This document shows positions 9,001 through 17,440 of a DNA stretch of 22,011 bases, piece after piece. Every line of letters starts with the position of its first letter. Positions within the stretch are counted from its first letter, which is position 1. Made by a program: the position numbers and the translations under genes. The stretch comes from JAPLKX01 sp035530195 (GTDB lineage Bacteria > Hydrogenedentota > Hydrogenedentia > Hydrogenedentales > SLHB01): contig DATKVG010000143.1 of NCBI GenBank assembly GCA_035530195.1, positions 1 to 22,011 on the forward strand, given 5' to 3'. The notes below the pieces were generated by a model, which was given only the letters and a program-made list of their open reading frames with translations, was not told the DNA's origin and ran no database searches.

Positions 9001-9455
9001 TCCTCGCGGATGAATGCCCGGACCCCGTGCGGCGCAGTGTGTTTGAATCCGCGCTCCGCGACATCGCGGCCAAGTTCAAGAAGTCGCAGTTGGCGCCGCG
9101 GTTCGCATCGTGCCCGATTCAGCGCGAGGTCCCGTTTTACCTCGATCTCGGCGGTACGCTTGTTCACGGCGTGATCGACGCGGTGCTCGAGGGCGGGGCC
9201 GTGGTGCTCGATTACAAGACCGGCCACCCAGGCGGGACTATGGCAGACCGTTACGAGTTCCAGTTGCGCCTGTATGCGGCAGCCGTCGAGCGGCTGCTCG
9301 ACCGTACCCCGCGCCAGGGCATTCTCTACTACGCTGACCACGGTGAGGTCCACGAAGTCGACGTCTCTCCCGAAGCCGTTGTGGGCGTATTGCACCGTGC
9401 GGCCGCGGCGATCCTCGAGTTGTGCAACAAACGGAACCGGGGTGGCTTGCTGTGA
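6075..9455 (+). CDS. addA: AddA/RecB-like UvrD-family helicase-nuclease
   Basis: The motor and second nuclease subunit of an AddAB-type complex (1126 aa; B. subtilis AddA is about 1232). ATG 6075 overlaps the addB stop (TGATG) and has GAGGAG at 6061-6066. SF1A motifs are complete: Walker A GAGSGKT (21-27), Ia-type TFTDAAAAEM, STIHSFC, DEFQDT (D383), GDAKQSIYDFRG (Q416), KNYRTLP, SIHKSKGLEF (H746) and LYVAMTRAR (817-825). The C-terminal RecB-like nuclease shows VHRMFERW, D1035 (GVIDAV), D1046-Y-K1048 and Q1063 (QLRLYA). No cysteine cluster is seen here, as expected since it belongs to AddB. With AddB it should unwind and trim double-strand ends for RecA loading. The protease gene begins within its last codons (GTGA overlap), so the two are probably translationally coupled. 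RecB is the alternative name, but the adjacent AddB and absence of RecC or RecD favour AddA. Confidence 0.92.
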   Translation: MRAPGFDPIKACGPRLCVDAGAGSGKTTVLIARILHLLENKMADLDEIVAITFTDAAAAEMRMRLRREFRKKAPVDNPAEMTRWRQLERRADSARLSTIHSFCSALVRENALRAGFDPEFSVLAEAESVLLCRDVIEETLHTLLEREAGQPDREGPATRAAAEIGFARLARELYAMLNRRRLMGLIKEGGFPHEPEALARHWRQLVEEAQQRRFLTLRHSRRLASFRNLLESLAGACSNADDAREAGRRRLIEAFDRIQRAGNAKDIEKEIRGILEINYRRTSRKNWGETVLERLKGVQKEIKQFAENQLPPESAPEIDAKAAALAADIDRIYENLDDAYKRGKIERASADFDDLIQAAYEMLRDNDEIRARTARGIKFLLIDEFQDTDSWQLQIARLLADHPEGPDLFIVGDAKQSIYDFRGAEVEVFQAEKCSAQVTFLDKNYRTLPDVLSFINETFQRSGLLEAVEPDYAPLTPHRPALGEPRVEFLLPPSRDDKPGVDAYRSGEAEMIAARLDEMVRGPRPVTVFDRDGQVRPAGFGDAAILFRAMSSVYLYEAALRRRNIPYRVIAGRGYYERREIVDLRNLLAVLVDPCDEMALLGFLRGPLGGLSDEALVMLSGGRGLLHAFSSAEVPPQFRENSALEHARALVARLRERACTPLPAFLRYLLDETGFEAIELSQFLGAQKAHNMRKAIDLANDFARTQPATLASFLRYLDQAALDDIREGEAPMQPESAGAVTIMSIHKSKGLEFPIVVAADLSREPKNQDRGAVLLHRRLGMGVRVADSGGDTATPAICRAIKNEQAEKDEAEQARMLYVAMTRARDWLLLSGSPEAGKRSWMQTFDKLYSVCGADDGAVVQGASGGWSAVVRRTRPSETTRSSMAPRARQGGAHEAMSKELAQRAGPVDAIAAAQKTFSVSEILNAIFNTPDEQEPWDAEQFEPDAAARERMFRGTLVHRMFERWDFSSDPPIDAVLADECPDPVRRSVFESALRDIAAKFKKSQLAPRFASCPIQREVPFYLDLGGTLVHGVIDAVLEGGAVVLDYKTGHPGGTMADRYEFQLRLYAAAVERLLDRTPRQGILYYADHGEVHEVDVSPEAVVGVLHRAAAAILELCNKRNRGGLL

Positions 9456-10405
9456 GGCCGGCTTTGCATTCAACGGGCGTGGTGATAATAGCGTTTGCCG
9501 CATGGGCCGGGGCCGCCGTTGAACCTCAACAGATAGAAAACGGCGTTTTTACTGTCGAATACTGGCCAGGCGACGAACAGGTCGCCCAGGATTCTCTCGC
9601 CACCCTCAATCACACGCTCTCCGACTTCGCCCAAAGTCTCCCCGGCGGCGGCCAACCGATTACGGTGACTATCTGCAGGTCCCTTCGAGAGTTCCAGCGC
9701 CGCGCCGGCCAGTACGGTCGTGCCTGGGTAGGCGGAATCAGCAGGACGCCCAGCGGGCAGATTGCCGTCAAGGCGCCCTACCTGCTCACGCAACCCCGGG
9801 ATTACGACGGGCTGCTGCGGCACGAACTGCTACACGTACTCCTCGCGCGCAACGTCGAGGAAGCATTCCTGCCCCGGTGGTTGAACGAAGGCATCGTGAT
9901 GGTCCTTTCCAAAGAGAATCGCTGGGGATCCATGGCGAGGGTGGCCCGAATGTACGTCTCGGGCCGGCTCATCCCCTATTACAATCTGGACTTTGCGTTC
10001 CTGCCGCTGGGCGACGAAGTCCTCTCCGGCGACGCCTACGCCGAAGCCCTCGGCATGACGCGATTCCTGATCGACCGGCTTGGCGAAAAAGGATTCTGGG
10101 ACCTCGTCCGCGCCATGCGTCGCGAGCCGTTTGAAACCGCGCTGCTCGAGGCAACCGGGCTCAAACCGGGCCAGTTCTACCAGGCCTGGCGCGACTCCAT
10201 GTGGTTGCCGGCCATTATCATCACGGCCGCGTCGGCCTTTTCGGTCTTTGACATAATGGCCCTGATCGTAATTGTTGCGTGGTTTCGCAAGCGGCGGCGG
10301 AACTTGGCCATCTTGAAACAGTGGGACAAAGAAGAATGGGCGGAAGGAACGTGGCAAGATGAGTGCCTTTCTCCAGACCCATACCGCGAAGAGGAAGAAG
10401 AATGA
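9452..10405 (+). CDS. Membrane-anchored gluzincin metalloprotease (peptidase MA-like)
   Basis: A predicted zinc peptidase of 317 residues. GTG 9452 is chosen because it overlaps the addA stop and begins a signal peptide (MRPALHSTGVVIIAFAAWAG); GGGGTGG upstream may serve as RBS. The zinc site is HELLH (H124, E125, H128) with the third ligand E146 in PRWLNEGIVM, the gluzincin arrangement of the peptidase MA-like superfamily. A hydrophobic segment (about 251-278, WLPAIIITAASAFSVFDIMA onward) is followed by FRKRRR and a strongly acidic tail ending in five Glu. By the positive-inside rule the catalytic domain should face the periplasm with the tail in the cytoplasm. The substrate is unknown. Its tight coupling to addA is unusual, since envelope proteases have no known part in end resection; it may simply share transcription. 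Confidence 0.8.
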   Translation: MRPALHSTGVVIIAFAAWAGAAVEPQQIENGVFTVEYWPGDEQVAQDSLATLNHTLSDFAQSLPGGGQPITVTICRSLREFQRRAGQYGRAWVGGISRTPSGQIAVKAPYLLTQPRDYDGLLRHELLHVLLARNVEEAFLPRWLNEGIVMVLSKENRWGSMARVARMYVSGRLIPYYNLDFAFLPLGDEVLSGDAYAEALGMTRFLIDRLGEKGFWDLVRAMRREPFETALLEATGLKPGQFYQAWRDSMWLPAIIITAASAFSVFDIMALIVIVAWFRKRRRNLAILKQWDKEEWAEGTWQDECLSPDPYREEEEE

Positions 10406-10433
10406 CCTTCCTTCGTGCATCTCGCCGGAAAGG

Positions 10434-10464
10434 TTGGCTTTTGCCGGCCTTCGCTGAGTACAAT
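10434..10464 (+). promoter_or_regulatory. Possible weak promoter for glgX
   Basis: TTGGCT (10434-10439) and TACAAT (10459-10464) are separated by 19 bases, longer than ideal. If real, transcription would begin near 10471, which excludes the GTG at 10415 as glgX start and fits GTG 10511. Weak evidence. Confidence 0.25.
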
Positions 10465-10510
10465 CGTTTCTTGCAGTTTGGAAAAGGCCTATTTGGGTGA
10501 TGGAAAGACT

Positions 10511-12565
<2,055 letters not shown>

Positions 12566-12699
12566 CTGATTGAGGCCCGCGCAACCACCTGCAAGATCAC
12601 CCCCACAAGGCTCAACGCGATCCCAAAGCACAGCACCACCGCATACACGGCCACCGCCGCGTAGATCGGCCAAGTAAGAATTCCAGCGCGCGGAAGCCG

Positions 12700-12732
12700 A
12701 AAAAAGAGTGGACCCTCCGCAGAGGGTCCACT
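12700..12732 (-). terminator. Intrinsic terminator of the porin gene
   Basis: A perfect 11-bp stem (AGTGGACCCTC and GAGGGTCCACT, loop of four) is followed on the minus strand by CTTTTTT. It begins 20 bases after the porin stop. The plus-strand side has no T-run, so it should not terminate glgX. Confidence 0.88.
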
Positions 12733-12751
12733 CGATGTTTCGTTGTAACTC

Positions 12752-14353
12752 TTAGAACTTCAGGATGGCCCAGAAGAAGGCGTAATCCGCGTCTTCCTTG
12801 GCGGTCCCACCATGGAACTGGTTGCCGAACCCGAGCACATAGTTCCCGTCTTTGACCGCATCGCCGGCCCACAGATGGCCGTAGTAGACGATGAAGGTCA
12901 GGTCCGAGTTATAGGCGTACTTGATAATGGTGTCGGCGTGGAAGCCCATGTTGTCATCCGACTCTTCCGTCCAGAAGCCCAGAATGGGTGCCAGCGGCCA
13001 GCGGTATTTGCCCACGCGCCAGTGTACCGGCCAGTCAAACGTGCCGTTGGCCCACATGTTTTGCAGCCGCAGCATGATCCACAGCTTTTCAGTCGGTGTG
13101 ACTACCACGCCGCCGCGGATCTGCTTGAAGTTGGTCATCTCGCCGTTGTCCTGAAGGACGGGCGCGTAGTTGAGATCGGAGAACAGCCGGTTGAACGATA
13201 CGCTGGCTTCGGGCTTGTCAAACGGGTTGAGCCACTCGAGGATGCTGATGTCCCGGTTGTCTTCGCCGCTGAAATACGCGCCGCCCAGGAACAGACGCGG
13301 CTTCCAGGCCATGTCGAGCGTGTAACCGAACTCGACATCCGCGCCCCAGTTGCCGTCATACTCGGCATCGTCATCGCCGTACAAGCCCCAAAGCGACGGC
13401 TGCTTGAAGTTGACGCCCGTCACGCTGGCATTGCCAAACTGGTACGCGGCGTCCACGTTATAATCGAACGCGCCAGCCTTGCCCCATAACCGCGTGCCAA
13501 CCGTGTGGAGCGTCGTGGGATCGTAATCGTCGAGGCCGATCACGTCTTCAAGCCACGTCGAGATCCAGGCGCCCTGAGTATCCCGCTGGGACCGCGCGTC
13601 GCGCACCAACAGCCAGTAAGCGGACGCATTCACCGCGTCCGAAAACGCATAGGTGCCGTAGACCCCGTAGAAATCGATATCGCCGTCTTCTTCCAGGGGG
13701 CTGTTGTCCGCAAGTTTCGACCACCACGCGTCAATTGTCAGTTTGTCCTGCTGGTAGGTAGCGCGGATCGCGTCAAATGCGAACCGTTGCGTGGGCGTGG
13801 TCTTCGGTGCAATCAAGAAGTTCTTGCCAAACTGCAGGCACTGGCGGCCAATCCGCAGCCGGACCGGCAGGCCAAACGTGTTGCGTGTCTCAATGTAGCT
13901 TTGCAGCACCTCGACGTCGTCGCCGGTGTTTGCCCTGCGGTCCACGCCCGTAATGTAATCCGAGCGGAAGTCCTGGCCCCAGATGTCAAACGAATAAAAC
14001 TCGATAAACGCGGTGACGTCATCCGTGAAATCCGCCTTGACATTCACCGACGTGGCCAGCTCGGCAAAGGCCCACGTGTGGGTCTGGTCGCTCCAGTCGA
14101 GCAGGCCGATGACATTTCGCGTGTCCAGCCTTAACAATGCGGCCCATGTGTCTCCGATCGGCCGGTTGGGAAACCAGGCGGCGGGGCCGCGAATTTCCGG
14201 CGTCGGGCCAAACCCGACCTGGCCCCGGTTGAACGAGTCCGGGATGTACCGGAATCGCGTTTCAATAATGCCCCCGACGGTGACGTTCTGCAGTTCCGCA
14301 TAAGCCGTCCCCAGGAGCAGTAGTACCACTACCACACTTAGCCATGTTCGCAT
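12752..14353 (-). CDS. Outer-membrane beta-barrel porin, alginate-export-like
   Basis: A 533-residue outer-membrane protein. ATG 14353 is chosen over an upstream in-frame start at 14395 because GGAGGGAG precedes it and it opens a clean signal peptide (MRTWLSVVVVLLLLGTAYA, cleavage before ELQ). The mature part is dominated by alternating aromatic strands separated by Asp/Asn-rich turns (for example VGGIIETRFRYIP, FAELATSVNVKADFTDDVTA, PVRLRIGRQCLQFGKNFLIA) and ends in Phe (AILKF), the usual Omp assembly signal. GRQ-L-FG and the overall pattern resemble the alginate_exp barrel family (AlgE-like); related barrels carry varied acidic sugars, so the real substrate is open. It is monocistronic: a likely promoter lies about 150 bases upstream and a strong terminator follows. 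No polysaccharide lyase or transporter genes accompany it. Confidence 0.8.
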   Translation of the reverse strand: MRTWLSVVVVLLLLGTAYAELQNVTVGGIIETRFRYIPDSFNRGQVGFGPTPEIRGPAAWFPNRPIGDTWAALLRLDTRNVIGLLDWSDQTHTWAFAELATSVNVKADFTDDVTAFIEFYSFDIWGQDFRSDYITGVDRRANTGDDVEVLQSYIETRNTFGLPVRLRIGRQCLQFGKNFLIAPKTTPTQRFAFDAIRATYQQDKLTIDAWWSKLADNSPLEEDGDIDFYGVYGTYAFSDAVNASAYWLLVRDARSQRDTQGAWISTWLEDVIGLDDYDPTTLHTVGTRLWGKAGAFDYNVDAAYQFGNASVTGVNFKQPSLWGLYGDDDAEYDGNWGADVEFGYTLDMAWKPRLFLGGAYFSGEDNRDISILEWLNPFDKPEASVSFNRLFSDLNYAPVLQDNGEMTNFKQIRGGVVVTPTEKLWIMLRLQNMWANGTFDWPVHWRVGKYRWPLAPILGFWTEESDDNMGFHADTIIKYAYNSDLTFIVYYGHLWAGDAVKDGNYVLGFGNQFHGGTAKEDADYAFFWAILKF

Positions 14354-14499
14354 TTCTCTCCCTCCGCTTATACATAACCGGGCATGACCAGCCACGCCCG
14401 TTTGTAAACCGCAAATCCCCGCAAAACTGCCTTGCCGGCTTCCCCTACTACGCCGACAACGCTTCCTCGTGTAAATCCGATAACCTCATGCTGCGGTCT

Positions 14500-14528
14500 C
14501 TTATACTACACCTCGGGAATTTTCGCAA
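14500..14528 (-). promoter_or_regulatory. Probable sigma70-type promoter of the porin
   Basis: On the minus strand TTGCGA (14523-14528) and TATAAG (14500-14505) are 17 bases apart. It overlaps the last codons of the hicB-like gene and would give a leader of about 140 bases ahead of the porin ATG. Confidence 0.45.
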
Positions 14529-14806
14529 CTTTTTTGATGCGCCCTGCTTTTCAGCCCGCCTGCCAGCCCGGCAGCCGCCGGACGAGGCGTAATATCAACG
14601 GTAGAAACTCCGCTGAAGCTCGTCCATGGCTGGAAAACAGCCAGCACCGCTCCTTCGAGGTGGAGTTCCGTGGCCTCGTACAAACTCGCGACCGTCTCAT
14701 CGAGCGTCGCACCTTGCGTAACAACAGGTATTTCAACACATTCCATCACGTAGCCGGACTGCTCCCCGGGCCGAATCACCGCCTTGATTGTATGTTGAAG
14801 GCGCAT
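14501..14806 (-). CDS. HicB-like antitoxin, apparently without HicA
   Basis: A 101-residue protein whose first ~52 residues match the HicB fold: MRLQHTIKAVIRPGEQSGYV, MECVEIPVVTQGATLDETVA and SLYEATELHLEG. That is the partial RNase H-like fold with the 'GATLDEAL-NL-EA--L-L' helix. ATG 14806 is used, with AGGCGA upstream; the frame is open further but lacks family similarity. HicB neutralises the HicA mRNA interferase and represses the hicAB promoter, but no HicA-like frame is seen in the ~270 bases upstream or downstream. The tail after residue ~60 (PRPAAAGLAGGLKSRAHQKS) is unlike usual HicB C-termini and has no HTH or ribbon-helix-helix DNA-binding domain. It may be a solitary HicB-family protein, common in such genomes, or an eroded module. 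Confidence 0.6.
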   Translation of the reverse strand: MRLQHTIKAVIRPGEQSGYVMECVEIPVVTQGATLDETVASLYEATELHLEGAVLAVFQPWTSFSGVSTVDITPRPAAAGLAGGLKSRAHQKSCENSRGVV

Positions 14807-15073
14807 CGCCAAGTCGCCTGTTCGTTCACCCGAACCATTGTATGGCCGCGGACATACCGCTTGCAAAGAGCCAATTCTTGAGGCGCATATAAGAAGTCCG
14901 AAGAGAAGTTCGGCAGGGCGTTCACTTGGCCCTTTTCCGTTTCACGATGATTGTGATAACGATAGCGTTCAATTCGGTCGTCCGCGCCCTGCCAGCTCTC
15001 CCCGCCTCATCCAGCTAAAGAGGGACTCATCAAGAACCGCTCCGTTTCGCTACGGAGTGACCGAGCGGCTTTC
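14807..15073. other. Gene-poor stretch without recognisable coding
   Basis: No recognisable gene on either strand. A small hairpin CTCCGT-TTCGCT-ACGGAG lies near 15040-15059. Neither a HicA partner nor further IS sequence could be read here. Confidence 0.5.
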
Positions 15074-15205
15074 CTATCGGAGCCGCCCTTTCAGCCTGAA
15101 TTCGGCACTTGAATTGGCAAACGAATGGATGTTGGCGAGTGCATCCATCAGGGTCTGTAAGCTGTGGACGGGCCACCCGTCTTGAGTCTGCTTGGTTCGC
15201 TTTTT
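15074..15205 (-). pseudogene. IS4/IS1634-type transposase C-terminal remnant
   Basis: The minus strand reads KKRTKQTQDGWPVHSLQTLM followed by DALANIHSFANSSAEF, then stops at 15074. The block 'T-DG-PVHS--TL--DLA-I' is the conserved stretch near the C-terminus of IS4/IS1634-group transposases. Only about 43 codons remain, with no DDE catalytic residues, and the reading frame upstream runs straight into the antisense of a kinase fragment. It marks the edge of a former insertion. The family call rests on a short motif and could be wrong. Confidence 0.45.
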
Positions 15206-15211
15206 CCTTTG

Positions 15212-15412
15212 AACGGCCTCGGATTCCAACAGGAGTACGCCGAGAGAATCTTCCAGGTGTTTCAGCGCCTGCATGGGCGCGGGGCGTATCCGGGCACCGG
15301 AATCGGGCTCGCCATCTGTAAGCGGGCCGTCGAACAGCACGGCGGCCGCATCTGGGCCGAATCCTCCCCTGCCGCAGGCACCACCTTCTACTTTACCCTC
15401 CCCCACGGCTGA
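15212..15412 (+). pseudogene. Histidine kinase HATPase tail fragment
   Basis: 66 codons equal to the end of a sensor histidine kinase ATPase domain. NGLGFQQEYAERIFQVF contains the remains of the G1 box (normally DNGIGF), followed by FQRLHGRGAYPGTGIGLAIC (G2 box), KRAVEQHGGRIWAESSPAAG and TFYFTLPHG to the stop. The H-box, dimerisation and N-box portions are absent. Upstream sequence belongs to a transposase remnant on the other strand, so the kinase was cut at about 15208. The 'FQRLHGRGAYPGTGIGLAIC' form is typical of PAS-containing hybrid or phytochrome-like kinases. No promoter or start is convincing, so it is unlikely to make a functional product. Confidence 0.8.
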
Positions 15413-15434
15413 GACTATATTTTCAGAAAGGCTG

Positions 15435-15466
15435 CCCGTATCTTGAGGCTGGGCTCAAGATACGGG
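15435..15466. terminator. Perfect 13-bp hairpin after the pseudopilin gene
   Basis: CCCGTATCTTGAG and CTCAAGATACGGG form a perfect 13-bp stem with a six-base loop, 18 bases beyond the pseudopilin stop and 22 bases beyond the kinase-fragment stop. Neither side has a strong T-run, so it may end converging transcripts imperfectly or act as an mRNA 3' stabiliser. Confidence 0.6.
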
Positions 15467-15484
15467 TGCGGTTTGGGCTGTTGG

Positions 15485-16402
15485 TCAGCTGGTGGAATCC
15501 CAGATGAATGCCTGCAGAAACGAGAAGCACCGGCTGACGGGATACTTGTCCGGGTATTTGAGGAACTCGACGTGGCCGTCCATGTAAAGGACGTTGCCAC
15601 CGCCCGGGACGTGGTTGTAGTGGGAGTAGGTGGTGTCCCAGTTGGAGCTTTGAGAGATGTTTTGCGAAGTCACGTCGTACATGACGGGGATTTCACTCTG
15701 AGCCATCGCGCTGGTGGCGGGATTGTTGATGTCGGTGATGAAGAACCGCTCGATGCCTTCGCGAAGCCTGTAGACAGTGGTTTCGCCGAGCTCTTCGTGG
15801 GGGAAACTGAAATCATCGTCAAACGTGTTTTTTTCGGGCCATTGCGCGGCATGTTCATCCATCAGCACATCTCTCACTTTTATTATAATCTCGAAAGAAA
15901 TGTCCACGTTGATAGCCGGGTCGGCGGCGTTGTCGCCACCGCCGCTGGCAAGCAGGTAGTGCTGCGGCATGATGGCCCAGCCCCAGTACATGTAACTGGT
16001 GTTTTCCCATGCGCACGGATCCACGGTGCCGTCCTCTCTGGTCCAGACTTTTTGTTGCTCCAGGGCGTCGGGGTCGCTAGGGCAAAGCAGCACGTTGTCG
16101 TCGGCCAGGTACTCAGGGTAAATGGACGGGCCATCGGGACTGAACATGCCGTTGGCCGGGGAACTGCACGGCGGGTTGCCGCTACGCGTGCGACTCCAGA
16201 TCAGGCTGGGAAACTTCATGCCCGGCGATTCGTTCGAATACATCTTAAACACGAGGCCCATCTGCTTAAGGTTGTTTGCGCAACTGGCGCGCCGTGCGGC
16301 TTCCCGCGCCCGGGCCAGCGCCGGAAGCAGGATCGCCGCCAGTATGCCGATGATGGCAATGACTACCAACAACTCGATTAACGTAAACCCATGCCGTTTC
16401 AT
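15485..16402 (-). CDS. Type II pseudopilin-like protein, H-X9-DG family (DUF1559-like)
   Basis: A 305-residue prepilin-like protein. ATG 16402 is chosen over 16438 because AGGAGGT lies 7 bases upstream and it yields a short leader. MKRHG|FTLIELLVVIAIIGILA is a class III signal: prepilin peptidase should cut after G5, with Glu at mature +5 (E10). The helix continues through AAILLPALARAREAARRASC. The C-terminus has HVPGGGNVLYMDGHVEFL, the signature of the 'prepilin-type processing-associated H-X9-DG' group. Here His264 to Asp275 spans ten residues, not nine. These proteins are highly multiplied in Planctomycetes, Lentisphaerae and related phyla; their role (surface or secretion-related) is unsettled. 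No assembly ATPase or prepilin peptidase is nearby. It is probably transcribed alone, after the tetR terminator. Confidence 0.88.
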   Translation of the reverse strand: MKRHGFTLIELLVVIAIIGILAAILLPALARAREAARRASCANNLKQMGLVFKMYSNESPGMKFPSLIWSRTRSGNPPCSSPANGMFSPDGPSIYPEYLADDNVLLCPSDPDALEQQKVWTREDGTVDPCAWENTSYMYWGWAIMPQHYLLASGGGDNAADPAINVDISFEIIIKVRDVLMDEHAAQWPEKNTFDDDFSFPHEELGETTVYRLREGIERFFITDINNPATSAMAQSEIPVMYDVTSQNISQSSNWDTTYSHYNHVPGGGNVLYMDGHVEFLKYPDKYPVSRCFSFLQAFIWDSTS

Positions 16403-16459
16403 GATAAGACCTCCTCTTTGTTCCCGGCTCGCGGCCATTGCCCCGAACTGTTAATCCAA

Positions 16460-16477
16460 AAGCGGCACATGCCGCTT
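16460..16477 (-). terminator. Short hairpin ending tetR transcription
   Basis: AAGCGGCA and TGCCGCTT form a palindromic stem followed on the minus strand by TTTTGG, 33 bases past the tetR stop. Short stem and short T-run, so a weak terminator. Confidence 0.4.
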
Positions 16478-16509
16478 CAAGTCCTTATCCGGATACCGCC
16501 GCTCCGCCG

Positions 16510-17271
16510 TCAGCCCCCGTCGCCGTACCACGCACCTTCGCCGTACAACTGTTGCGCCTCCGCCGGAAAGATCTCTTTCCTGGCGCGGCTCATCGACTCC
16601 TCGTAATCCCATTCCGAAAACAGTGGCCGCCAGCCATAGCCGTCGGCGAAGACGTTGAATCCGCACCACACCTTGTGGAACGGATCCTTGATTCTCAGCG
16701 ACGCCGCCACCGCCCCGCTCTCGATAAGCGTATGGGCACCATCCACCAAGGCCCACGCGCCCAGCAGGATCTCCTCGATCATCCCATCCCGCGTGATGGC
16801 GAGATCGCCCGACGCCACCGCCTCTTCCAACACCTCCCGCAGAATGTCCATGGCTTCCGTCTCGATGCGCACCAGCGTCGCAACTCGTTCCACCGACGCC
16901 TTCTCACGCAAGGGGCTCATCGCCATGTGAATAATACTCGATTGATCCGGGTTGAGCCGATGAAAAAGTCCCACCGCCTCCCCGATCGCCAGCACCCGTT
17001 CCCGCGCACGGCCTTCATACCCTGCGCCGCGCCGGATCATGTCCGTCCGCTCCCGCACCCCCCGCTCCGCCAACGCCAGCACCACGTCTTCCTTGCACCC
17101 AAAGTGAAGATAAACGGTACCCTTGGAGATTTTGCTCTTGGAGGCCACGGCATCCATCGTAAGGCCGTAATAGCCGTCTTTGAGCAGGATTTCCTCGGCG
17201 GCACTCAAGATAGCTGCATTACGCTCCTGCAAAACCTTGCGTCGACGCGAAACTGGCCTGATACTCTGCAC
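16510..17271 (-). CDS. TetR/AcrR-family transcriptional regulator
   Basis: A one-domain-plus-ligand-pocket repressor of 253 residues, slightly long for the family (about 190-230). GTG 17271 has GGAGGTG 6-7 bases upstream. The N-terminal HTH is clear: ILSAAEEILLKDGYYGLTMD then AVASKSKISKGTVYLHFGCK, with the recognition helix at about 47-57 (the K-GTVY-HF motif). The remaining ~190 residues are helical and variable, as expected for a ligand-binding and dimer domain; the ligand cannot be told. The gene has its own consensus promoter and a 19-base palindrome over the transcription start, so it probably represses itself. There is no efflux pump or enzyme beside it; neighbours are a pseudopilin and queA, so other targets must be elsewhere. 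Confidence 0.9.
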   Translation of the reverse strand: MQSIRPVSRRRKVLQERNAAILSAAEEILLKDGYYGLTMDAVASKSKISKGTVYLHFGCKEDVVLALAERGVRERTDMIRRGAGYEGRARERVLAIGEAVGLFHRLNPDQSSIIHMAMSPLREKASVERVATLVRIETEAMDILREVLEEAVASGDLAITRDGMIEEILLGAWALVDGAHTLIESGAVAASLRIKDPFHKVWCGFNVFADGYGWRPLFSEWDYEESMSRARKEIFPAEAQQLYGEGAWYGDGG

Positions 17272-17300
17272 TTCTGCACCTCCAAATCAATTGCACAAGA

Positions 17301-17319
17301 AGTCGACGTTTCGTCAACT
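17301..17319. promoter_or_regulatory. Palindromic operator, probable TetR site
   Basis: AGTCGACG-TTT-CGTCAACT is an inverted repeat with 8-base arms and one mismatch. It sits 2 bases from the predicted transcription start of tetR and 30 bases from its start codon, the usual place for an autorepressor site. Confidence 0.6.
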
Positions 17320-17327
17320 GTGCGTAT

Positions 17328-17356
17328 ATACTAACCCTTCCGCCCTTTTCTGTCAA
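17328..17356 (-). promoter_or_regulatory. sigma70-type promoter of tetR
   Basis: On the minus strand TTGACA (17351-17356) and TAGTAT (17328-17333) are exactly 17 bases apart, predicting a start near 17321. The -35 is full consensus. Confidence 0.75.
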
Positions 17357-17440
17357 GACCCCAAAGCAGATAAAGAAGGGACGGTGGGGTCGCGCTCCTG
17401 CACGACCGGCGGAGGCGGGTTTCTGGGGTCGCGTGGCAGT

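Noticed and set aside
10415..10510. GTG 10415 as glgX start
   Set aside because: The extra 32 residues do not resemble GlgX, and a possible promoter -10 lies within them.
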